64,000 nt of DNA from Setoptus koraiensis (lineage: Eukaryota > Arthropoda). The notes beneath the pieces are model-generated. The model was not told where the DNA came from and made no database searches. It saw only the letters and a list, made by a program, of their open reading frames with translations. The stretch lies in the NCBI GenBank assembly GCA_048013815.1, contig CM106585.1, forward strand, positions 15,004,001-15,068,000, given 5' to 3'. Shown piece after piece: positions 49,204-57,745 of the stretch (its first letter is position 1; each line of letters begins with the position of its first letter). A program made the translations under genes and the position numbers.

Positions 49204-49487
49204 CGTTCATCCTGCAAGATTTGCTCAAAGATTGTTTAAAACACTCAATGTGCGATGAAGATATTCTGAAAAGTCACATCAACCCATTGACTTTGGATGA
49301 TTATATTTTATTTTCAATCCCTTCAACTCTTCCTTTTAGTGCAAACAGAAACCTATCTGCGCTATGTCTAAGTTATACGTTAGACATAGCTTCGACAAGT
49401 TTCTCTTCATCTCATCGCGCCTCGACCAATCCGACTGCAAATAATCAACTCAACGATCAACGCAATCATAGCGAGATTTATTGTTGA
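49204..49487 (+). CDS. Doubtful ORF, possible terminal exon
   Basis: Open frame following a possible acceptor (AATCTCAG| at 49203), reading FILQDLLKDCLKHSMCDEDI and on to a Ser/Asn-rich end and a TGA at 49485-49487. There is no in-frame ATG before Met at 49248, and a stop lies just upstream at 49194-49196, so it would need an upstream exon. The amino-acid composition is balanced, unlike the GC-driven ORFs to the left, but I recognise no family. It contains the 49361-49390 hairpin. It could be noncoding or an eroded gene. Confidence 0.2.
49361..49390. repeat. Inverted repeat, 11-bp arms, 8-base loop
   Basis: GCTATGTCTAA (49361-49371) pairs perfectly with TTAGACATAGC (49380-49390). Confidence 0.88.
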
Positions 49488-49554
49488 TTGGTGCCATGAT
49501 TGAATGGATCACACATGAGTGCGACATTTATTGTGCAAAAACATGCCAGACACA

Positions 49555-49652
49555 TATATGTATATATATATACAATGTATATAATATATATATAATATAA
49601 TATAATAATAAAGTATAGTATAGTATATAATATATATAATATATATGTATAC
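49555..49652. repeat. TA-rich low-complexity run
   Basis: Mixed TATA, TAATA and TAGTA units for about 100 bp. Confidence 0.88.
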
Positions 49653-50379
49653 AGACAATTATACAATGCCAATCATTATAAACGCCACCAAATCGAATAC
49701 CTTGCCACTCACACTAATTCATTCATCAACTTTCGCCAGAGTTTGAACAAGCAATTGCATCATGCATGCTAGACCTCTCGTATTAGATAATTAATAATAC
49801 TAGTGATGAAAAAACACTCAGCGTTTTGGCGACAAGTCGTGTCGTTTTGATATTGCAACTTGCACAAATGAAACGACTGTCACAAAAGTATTTATTGTGT
49901 CACTTCCGTGGATATTAAATGATTAATGTATCAGCCTAAACGTCAATCGTTACTCGTTGTACTATTGACGATGAATTCCTCAGTCTTTCACACTTTCCAA
50001 TCAAAAATTTTACTCCTCGTGGCTCGCTCAAATTTACCACCTAAATAAACGAGGAAGGACTTGTATCTAGCTAGCACTGTTTGTTGCTGTTTTCCGCTGA
50101 CACAGTTAACAGTCGTTGCTGTCGCCTCATTTTCATTCGTTTACCTGGCAGAATTTTCATCTCATTTTCACAGTTACTTTTGGCGGTGACGCAAAGAAGT
50201 TAATTTTCTCGAGACATATCGTATTGCAACAAGTGCACTTGTTGAAGTGTCCATATAGAACAAATCGTTGTTATCATAAAGTGAAAAAGAAAATTCAGTA
50301 ATAATTAATCTAATAATAACAATCGAAAATATCTTGAAGCAAGCAGTTTCCGGTGAGTTGAGTCAGTGAGCAACGCAAA

Positions 50380-50386
50380 TATATAA
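50380..50386 (+). promoter_or_regulatory. Possible TATA box of the acyltransferase gene
   Basis: TATATAA 43 bp before the chosen ATG. If used, the leader would be only about 15-20 nt, so a more distal start is also possible. Confidence 0.4.
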
Positions 50387-50428
50387 CCCGCGAGCATTTT
50401 AGTGCGAGCTTGGCAAATATCCGACAAC

Positions 50429-53400
50429 ATGAATTCCAGACAAACAACGGTCATCGCCATACTTTGCATGTTTGTCGTGGTCACGCGATCAATTGAGGCC
50501 AGCGTGCAGGTTCTCGCCCCAGAAGATATGCCTGACCTCAATTTGACCTCGTTGAACTATGACTTATTCGATGTTGTCAATGTAATGGAAGACACCAAAC
50601 AGCCACCAGGTGACAACAACATTGATTTACAGGATTACATAAGAAAACTGTTTTTGCTTATTTGGCGCTTGCCCATCGTTGATATAAGCACAATGCATCG
50701 TTATGATTCGGAATTTGAAAAAATGATTTCGGGCGGACCAAAGGCCAATTGGACAGATTGTTCAATTAAATTGCAACATTTGGCCGACAGAGTTATCCAA
50801 GAGCAAACAAATGGTAGATCGCTAGTGGAAAAATCCAATGATTATCGATTGTTCCAATTGTTGGATTCGTTTGGCCGACCGTCGAGCTCGTTCTTGCGCG
50901 GCAACGTTCTCTGGTTGGGCGACTACGATCAATGCATCCAAACCAATTATGTCAGTCCGGCTGCTGTCAGTCAAAACAATGACACCGAGCCATGGCCCAC
51001 ACAGCCACTGGTGACATTTAATACGAGATACTGTCTGGCGCACTTGCGGTGGCCTCATTGGAAGCGAACAAATGGCTTCAAGGAGTGGAAATATACCACG
51101 GTCAAGAGCGCAATTTGTTTGCCGGAATCGTGTGATTCTGCAATGGCAGAAAGGGTCAGAGATATAATTGGTCTGTTGATGGATGTCAATTTTGGTGCGG
51201 CCTACAAAAACTTTCAGATCGAGGACATTTATTGCTTGCCGGACAAACAGTCTCCACTGACTCTTTGGTGGTACAACTTGCCAAGTGTTCTCTGTGTTTT
51301 GTTTTATGCGATCTGGATAACGTTGATCCTGGTGGCCACGGCCAGAGATATGCTTGGCCACAAGGCCACAACGTTCATCAATATATTCTCGTTTGTGGCG
51401 AATACAAAAAAGCTGTTCGATGTAAAGAAAAAGCCCGTTCCACAAGAACAAGAACTGAGAGGACCGTCGCAGGCCGAGAAAAAACAGCCCCTGGTTCAGC
51501 TACCGACAAGTGTTACTAACAACAACAGCGCCAACAACAAACCTAACTCGACAGATTTCGTATCAGCGTTGGGCCAGAAAAATCGCGCCGAAAACGGAGC
51601 GGAAGCGGGCCAGGATATATTGCATCAATCAGCTTGTGATGCTCGTGTGGACATGAATTATTTGCATTGCGTCAAAGTGATTATGTTGTTTATTGTGATG
51701 AAGTCACACTTTTTCCTGTTTACAACAACAGCTTATAAAATATTTGATCTCAACCAATCGTTCAATCGGTTTGATGTGTATCATTTGAGTTTTGCCGGAA
51801 TGGCAGTTAACATTTTTTTTATGATAACAGGTACACTGGTGGCTTACACATTGTTTGAGACGTTTTCGCCATTTAAGCATGCACGAAGAAACAAATGCAA
51901 TCCGACCGCATCGTTGCCACTGGTGGTAATAGGTACATCGGATCAAGGTAACGAGTCCACTGATACGACAACACGCAGTGAAACGAGCCCCGATAAGGTG
52001 CAACAAATTGACACCGATAACACATCCACGACAGGTATATCTAGGAGCGTCAATCGCGAATGCATCGACAATTATCAGCACCCTCTATTGCGACCAACAG
52101 TCTGGATTGGCTTCAGTCTCAATCGCTATGTTCGTTTGATACCCCTATGGGCTATCATGACACTGACAGTGAAGTACCTGGTCAGGTACCTTGGCGAGGG
52201 TCCATTGTGGGATTATGGTACCTCGACGGGCACGAATCTGCACCAATGCCGCGAGGAGAGTCTAGCTCTTCTCTTTTTGGGCATTCTCAATGTTAGGCCC
52301 GTCTATCACAATTGCATAGCCTCTAGTTGGTACGTTATGATTGATTTGCAGTGTGCCATTGTAGTTGTGCCCATAGTGATCATAGCCTACCTAAAGTAAG
52401 TATTGTCTAATATTTTCCGAACAACAATGTATCATTCAGACAATAACATCGGACTCATTATTGATCGTTTGATTACTAATCGATTGATTAAAAATCGACC
52501 CGAAACCAGAGCTCCAAGAACAATGTTCTTCGTTAGTCTGGCACTTCCGTTCGTGCACGCAATCCACTATCTCTTCACAGATACCTACCTGCCTAAAGAT
52601 ATTCGAGGCATGGCGAAATACCGAGCAAAATCACTTGCCTCTCTATCTATGTGAGTTACGCTAGTTTTGGATAGTTAAACTAAAAATTAAGTTTACACTC
52701 AATAACAACTTTCAAACTTCTAATCAAACAATAACCTTATTATTATGCATTTGTTCACAAATAATTGCTACCACTATCTACATCCTAGATTTCTACACGA
52801 GCTTATACCTCTATACTATTACACATTTGCGCGGGCCACATATTACATCATGGGCATAACCACAGGCTATATGTTGCACATATATCGTTATAGTAACTCT
52901 GGCAAGAAAGATAATTTGTTCATTTGTTCTGATACACAATGTTCACAAGTCAACAATGTCCAATTCATGTGCACTTTGATCAGAGTGATGAGAAGGCCTG
53001 TCCTGTCCAATTGGTTCACTATAGCCATTATGTTTCTTATAATGTTCAGTGTAGTTTGGGTCACAATTCTGTTGCCTGAACGCTATCTGGCCCTCACATC
53101 AGAATTGGCACTAACTCATGTACTATTTGCATTGATTGTTCTGTCGTATGCCCTAGTTTTGCCCATGATTATCATCCAATTATCGACTGGCTCTTTGGGC
53201 AACAGCGACACTATGAAACGATTCTTAAATTGGTCCGGCTGGTTGCCGTTGTCGCGCATAAGTCTCAGCTTTCTTCTCATGGACCCCATCATGGTTAACT
53301 TATACAATTATCGTTTGAAACATATCGTTTCACTAGATTTCGACATGCATGTCGCTATTATGATAGCCCAATCAATTACAATCTACCTGGCGGCCTTGAT

Positions 53401-53494
53401 AGTGTACTTGTTATTGGAAGCGCCCATAAGATCATGTTTCAACATTGTGCTGGCCAACTTGTTACGCCGCTCTGCTTCACAAATAAAATATTGA
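50429..53494 (+). CDS. NRF-6-like membrane O-acyltransferase (acyltransferase 3 family)
   Basis: Multi-pass membrane protein related to C. elegans NRF-6 (nose resistant to fluoxetine) and its arthropod homologues, implicated in lipid or drug transport; its substrate is not known from sequence. Three exons: 50429-52395, 52510-52650 and 52789-53494 (937 residues, all phase 2). The first intron's acceptor could instead be at 52518, which would shorten the protein by three residues. The ATG at 50429 starts a signal peptide (MNSRQTTVIAILCMFVVV); the ATG at 50402 would bury it. Residues about 70-270 form the NRF domain with paired cysteines (TRYCLAHLRWP, AICLPESCDSA). Transmembrane segments begin near residue 280. 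Acyltransferase-3 hallmarks are FAGMAVNIFFMITGTLVAY and RYVRLIPLW...GEGPLW. Last helices are in exon 3, followed by AATAAA at 53568. Length and domain order are complete for the family. Confidence 0.92.
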
Positions 53495-53567
53495 CCCTAT
53501 GACCTGCACCTGAACAATATATTGATATATTGTTGATTTAGAATTGATTATAAATAGTTAGATATCT

Positions 53568-53573
53568 AATAAA
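53568..53573 (+). terminator. Poly(A) signal of the acyltransferase gene
   Basis: AATAAA 74 bp after the stop codon; a second AATAAA overlaps the end of the coding region at 53483. Confidence 0.6.
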
Positions 53574-54194
53574 ATCGTTTATAGAGTCAGAAGATCGCAC
53601 TACATCTGAATGACGATTTTACTGAACGCTCGCGCAACCGCCCCCCACCACAGTCAAGCAACAATCAAGCTAACGATAACGGAAAATTGTTTGCCGGGCC
53701 AGGTCGATTATCACCATGCATAATGATAATGATAATCAGATGCAGAAAAGACCAAATAAAGTAGAAAATATCCGAAGAGTCATCCGAAATATTTTTGAGA
53801 TTGCTCAATGCATTGATGTAATTATTTGATTGACGCACACATTGTATCCGATAGTGCTCAAGTAAAATTGTGAAATCATTATTGCGCCGCCTATCGGTAA
53901 AAGTTGGACTTAATTTTTTACAAAAGCCTGGCTCATAATTCATTATGATTTCAGTTGGAGTGTCACACTTATAACTGACACTTGTAATAACTATAACATG
54001 TCATAAGAAAAGCTACATATGAGAGGAAAAAATACACAAACTATTTAAGCTGCCAACTGCTACGCGCACCAGCTATCATGGTGATATCTGAATTAAAACA
54101 TATCATCGAGATTATTCCAACATTATTTATCACAATATTACCATCATTATTATACTGGATCACTATTTTATAATACCGAACAAACAGAAACGTC
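53574..54194. other. Intergenic spacer between acyltransferase and OTU1 genes
   Basis: AT-rich spacer of about 0.6 kb. It must hold the OTU1 promoter and leader; no clear TATA or initiator stands out. A minus-strand open frame at 53665-53943 has no recognisable content. Confidence 0.5.
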
Positions 54195-55418
54195 ATGGCT
54201 CAAAAGAGGACAGACAGTGTCAAGAGGGATCTGACACTTAGATTCGAATTCAATAGTACACAACACACAGTTTCTTGTCTCACGTTGGACAGCGCCGTCG
54301 AGGACCTGGAACTGGTGATATGTTCCATGTTGCGATTGCCTGACCCAAAAAAGCTTAGATTAAAAACGTTGCAACCAACGAAAATCATCGATTGTTCAGA
54401 TGGGAAAAAGAAATTGAGCGAAATATTTTCACAAGCCAGAGAACGTATTGTAGTGGAGCTAGTGAATGGAGGTATCACTACCAATAGCACTGACATTGAC
54501 ATTAGCAACAGCAGTAATTTAGCGACAAGCCGATTTAATTCTACTGCTAGTCCATCGTCGTCTTCTACGTCAAAATCGTCTGATCAGCATTTTCAACTTC
54601 CATTGGATAATATTAGTAGCAAAATTAAACAAGCTCAAGGCATAAACAAACATCATAAAACAGAGTCAGAGTCCAACCAAGATAGACCGCAATCATGGCA
54701 AGATGATAGCTCAAATGCTTTATTGAATTCGTCCGACGATGATGGTCCATCTAGCAGACAGAGGAAAATTGCCAGGCCTCAGTCAGATCTGCCTGTATGC
54801 TCCTCCACAGGCTATCTACTCAGACACCCCGTCCCTTCCAATAACTCTTGCCTATTCACATCCGTCCACTTTTGTCTTACCGGTGGAGAAGTGGACGAAA
54901 ACATAGGCAAGAGTATGAGAAAAATAATTGCAAGCACTGTGGCATCAGATATAATCTATTTTGATGAAGCCTTCTTAGGCCAACCAAACGCAAACTATTG
55001 TCTTTGGATATTGGATAATAATAACTGGGGCGGTGCAATAGAATTGAGTATATTATGCAAGTACTATCAAGTAGAGATAGTAGCTATCGATGTCAAAAAC
55101 ACAAGACTGAATAGATTCGGCGAAGATAGCCATTTCTCGTCGCGAATGCTACTTCTCTATGATGGTCTACATTATGACCCACTAAAATTTCAGCCATTGG
55201 ATGATGTCACACCAGTGCAAACGTTATTCCCATCTGATAACGAGGAAATACTTACTATGGCTGAAGAATTGGCTAAGGAAGCGAAACAATCGCATCAATT
55301 TACAGATGTCAAGGCCATGACAATGAAATGTTCCATATGTCAGCAAAAAGTAAATTCTGTCACAGCACCAGTCCATGCCAACGAAACTGGCCATGCTAAC
55401 TTTGTTGAGCTAGACTGA
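54195..55418 (+). CDS. OTU1/YOD1-type deubiquitinase with unusual active-site Asn
   Basis: Cysteine protease that trims ubiquitin chains on p97/VCP clients, chiefly in ER-associated degradation (role known for YOD1/OTU1). Single exon, 407 residues (human YOD1 is about 350). Residues about 10-95: UBX-like p97-binding fold; 96-205: Ser/Asn-rich linker; about 210-345: OTU domain with SNNSCLFTSVHFCLTGG, WGGAIELSILCKYYQVEI and LLLYDGLHYDPL; C terminus: C2H2 zinc finger (CSIC...HANETGH). The catalytic Cys and His are present. The Asp normally three residues before the Cys (ADNSC in vertebrate YOD1) is Asn here (AAT codon). The His-Tyr-Asp that follows the His is kept. Otherwise the match to YOD1 runs the full length. 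The Met at 54195 is the first in frame and matches the UBX-like start. Confidence 0.93.
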   Translation: MAQKRTDSVKRDLTLRFEFNSTQHTVSCLTLDSAVEDLELVICSMLRLPDPKKLRLKTLQPTKIIDCSDGKKKLSEIFSQARERIVVELVNGGITTNSTDIDISNSSNLATSRFNSTASPSSSSTSKSSDQHFQLPLDNISSKIKQAQGINKHHKTESESNQDRPQSWQDDSSNALLNSSDDDGPSSRQRKIARPQSDLPVCSSTGYLLRHPVPSNNSCLFTSVHFCLTGGEVDENIGKSMRKIIASTVASDIIYFDEAFLGQPNANYCLWILDNNNWGGAIELSILCKYYQVEIVAIDVKNTRLNRFGEDSHFSSRMLLLYDGLHYDPLKFQPLDDVTPVQTLFPSDNEEILTMAEELAKEAKQSHQFTDVKAMTMKCSICQQKVNSVTAPVHANETGHANFVELD

Positions 55419-55502
55419 GATGATTCTAATTTCGTAACCGAGTATTGTACAACTAAAGCTTAATGAAATGAAATGAGGAAATTCTAAGACAGGAATATAA
55501 AG

Positions 55503-55852
55503 TTCCTGCGTGCAAAGTTGAGTATCCCGCCTCTCAATCAATTGATCAGATTAAATCGTTCGGTTACAATTTAGGCTTTATGTGTTGGAATTATCTTGAT
55601 CGGTAGACAAGTAAAATTTGTCAAGAAACTACAGATATTCTAATTTATGAGAAAGCTATGCTGAAAGTGTTTATATTTAAAAGATGAAAAGTCAACATTG
55701 ATCATAATTTTCTATCGTAATTCAGACAATTCTATCCGTCGGCAGGCATTACTAGAAGTTGTCGAGGCAGAAATCGCGATTCCTGCATACCAAGTTCAGT
55801 GCTCAGCTCTCAATTAATTTATCGGATTAAATCTTTCGATTGAAACTCAAGT
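55503..55852. repeat. Diverged direct repeat A / A'
   Basis: About 73 bp beginning TTCCTGCGTGCAAAGTTGAG at 55503 and TTCCTGCATACCAAGTTCAG at 55780. Shared words include CTCTCAAT and GATTAAATC. Roughly three quarters of positions agree by eye. Confidence 0.7.
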
Positions 55853-56106
55853 TAATGTTCCTTGATCACTAGTGAATCTGTTGAGGAATTTGAGCCTTGG
55901 CACCGGACCTGTGTCGCTAGTACGGAATGGTATTTGTCGCTGATTACAAACTTTTTCTCTGACCTGTGCTAATCTTGGCAAATGCGACAACAATGGTCGT
56001 CACTACAAGCACAGACTCGTGTCCGCCCGCTTAATCCCCGTCTCCGGAAGGCTTTATCTTGATTGATGAGCAATTAAAATATGTCCACAAACTACAGATA
56101 TTCCAA
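55591..56106. repeat. Diverged direct repeat B / B'
   Basis: TTATCTTGAT...AAACTACAGATATTC at 55591-55645 and again at 56053-56106, the second copy ending just before the mucin core promoter. Confidence 0.72.
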
Positions 56107-56134
56107 TGTCCATTTTTCTTGGTCATATTGAGAC

Positions 56135-56171
56135 TATAAATAGCAGATGGCAAATGGTTTTGTTATCATTC
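56135..56171 (+). promoter_or_regulatory. Core promoter of the mucin-like gene (TATA + initiator)
   Basis: TATAAATA at 56135-56142, followed by TCATTC at 56166-56171, which fits the arthropod initiator. The initiator A at 56168 lies 33 bp from the start of the TATA box, the standard spacing. The predicted leader is about 125 nt. Confidence 0.75.
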
Positions 56172-56292
56172 ATCGACATTCGAGCATCGCGAACTCTCCA
56201 TCACCAATCAAACAATCGACTATCATTTCAATTGTTATCGTTAAATATAAATTACATACCTGAAAAATCTCAAATAATTCAACAATTAGAAG

Positions 56293-57618
56293 ATGAGCAA
56301 CTCAATAATTATACTGTTAGCAGTGCTATCATCCTCGCTGGTATGCGACGCCACTTTCGGTATATTTGCTCAGCCTCCATTCAACCGAGTATCATTCTTC
56401 AACTATGGAGAACCATTGACTACACCAACTCGCAGATCATCGTCAACATCACTTACTTCTCTATTGCCGATAGTCAGATCCTCGGGAAATAGATTCATTC
56501 TAATCATCCCGAACCCTTTCCAACAATCAACCCTCTCGCCATCACCTTTCGTCACTGGCACAACACTTACACCGAGTTCGTCATTGATTATTAATCAGAA
56601 TCCTTCTTTTACGGGATCTCGTCGCCCTCAATCATCTGTAGTAACTGCTAAACCGACAGCATCATCAACACCGATCCCACAGACCGCATCAACTACTGAA
56701 GCGACAGCATCCTCAACACCAGAGACGAGATCTTTATCAACTACTGGACCCACAGCATCCCCAGCACCAGTAGTCAAGACTGTTTTAGTGACCGAAGCGA
56801 CAACATCTACATCACCAGAGCCGCAAACCTTGTCAACTACTAAACCGACACCAGCATTGACACCAGAGGCGAAAACTGCATCAACTACTCAACCAACAGC
56901 AACCTCGATACCAGGGGTGCAAACAGAAGAACGTACCCAATCTACTGTATCTACAACACCAGAGCCGCAAACCTTGTCAACTACTCAACCAGCAGCAACC
57001 TCGACACCAGAGGCGCAAACAGAGGAACGTACCCAATCGACTGTATCTACAACACCAGAGCCGCAAACCTTGTCAACTACTCAACCAGCAGCAACCTCGA
57101 CACCAGAGGCGCAAACAGAGGAACATACCCAATCGACTGTATCTACAACACCAGTTACCCAGACTGTTTTGACCACTGAAGAGACAGCATCCTCAACACC
57201 GGAGGAGCGATCTTTATCAACCACTGAACCCACAGAATTATCAACACCAGTTGCCCAGACTGTTTCGACTACTGAAGCGCTCGCACCCTCAACACCAGAG
57301 TCGCAAACCTTATCAACTACTCAACCAATAATATCCTCACCACCAGAGGCGCAAACAGAGGAACGCACCCAATCAACTACATCCGGAACACTAGAGGCGC
57401 AAACATCGACGCAATCCACGCCGCTAGCAGAAGGACCTTTGGAAAACAGATCATGGATGATACCCGATCTTCAATCCACTCCGATCGATCCGAATAGTGA
57501 ACTATCACCTGTGTCCAGTCCTTTGGTCTCATCTTTTGTGCCAGAATTTTATGGATCAGATAATTTAAGACACAGTTTTCGTTCAAGTTATGTGGAGAAC
57601 CTAGAACCCGAGGAATAA
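56293..57618 (+). CDS. Secreted mucin-like Ser/Thr/Pro-rich protein
   Basis: Single exon, 441 residues. The N terminus MSNSIIILLAVLSSSLVCDA is a clear signal peptide with a cleavage site near residue 20. A short hydrophobic-aromatic segment follows (FGIFAQPPFNRVSFFNYGEP). Residues about 100-380 are Thr/Ser/Pro/Glu-rich and built from TTxxxTxSTPExQT units, the substrate type for heavy O-glycosylation; three adjacent 32-residue copies come from a 96-bp DNA repeat. The C-terminal 60 residues are acidic and less repetitive. No membrane anchor, chitin-binding or other domain is seen, so it is probably secreted to cuticle, gut lining or saliva. Function within the mucin class cannot be told from the sequence. 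Confidence 0.8.
   Translation: MSNSIIILLAVLSSSLVCDATFGIFAQPPFNRVSFFNYGEPLTTPTRRSSSTSLTSLLPIVRSSGNRFILIIPNPFQQSTLSPSPFVTGTTLTPSSSLIINQNPSFTGSRRPQSSVVTAKPTASSTPIPQTASTTEATASSTPETRSLSTTGPTASPAPVVKTVLVTEATTSTSPEPQTLSTTKPTPALTPEAKTASTTQPTATSIPGVQTEERTQSTVSTTPEPQTLSTTQPAATSTPEAQTEERTQSTVSTTPEPQTLSTTQPAATSTPEAQTEEHTQSTVSTTPVTQTVLTTEETASSTPEERSLSTTEPTELSTPVAQTVSTTEALAPSTPESQTLSTTQPIISSPPEAQTEERTQSTTSGTLEAQTSTQSTPLAEGPLENRSWMIPDLQSTPIDPNSELSPVSSPLVSSFVPEFYGSDNLRHSFRSSYVENLEPEE
56935..57222 (+). repeat. 96-bp in-frame tandem repeat in the mucin gene
   Basis: Copies begin at 56935, 57031 and 57127 (ACCCAATC...). The first two are almost identical; the third diverges after about 30 bp. Each encodes 32 residues starting TQSTVSTTPEPQTLSTTQPA. 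Confidence 0.9.
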
Positions 57619-57619
57619 A
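57614..57619 (+). terminator. AATAAA overlapping the mucin stop codon
   Basis: The TAA stop (57616-57618) is part of AATAAA. If it is the working poly(A) signal, the 3' UTR would be very short, fitting the 128-bp gap to the convergent ADAM10 gene. Confidence 0.5.
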
Positions 57620-57745
57620 AAAGGCCGTATTTCACGCATTAGACAATTGATTAGACAATTAAAAAATCTTTCTGACTGAGAGCTGATATTACTTTAATAT
57701 ACATTGACAAAAATAATTTATGTCTGCATGGTGAAACAATCATTA

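Larger units (their letters stand above)
48301..50379. other. AT-rich transition zone with palindromes, no firm gene
   Basis: Composition drops sharply from GC-rich to AT-rich at about 48.3 kb. The zone holds a 24-bp palindrome (48847-48870), two inverted repeats (49148-49184 and 49361-49390), a TA-rich run (49555-49652) and a doubtful ORF (49204-49487). The last 400 bp lead into the acyltransferase promoter. Confidence 0.6.
55419..56134. other. Spacer with two pairs of diverged direct repeats
   Basis: AT-rich intergenic DNA between OTU1 and the mucin gene. It contains segment A (55503-55576) echoed by A' (55780-55852) and segment B (55591-55645) echoed by B' (56053-56106), in the order A, B, A', B'. 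No ORF of note. Confidence 0.7.

Noticed and set aside
50822-51451. 209-codon minus-strand ORF opposite the acyltransferase
   Set aside because: Antisense shadow of the real coding exon.
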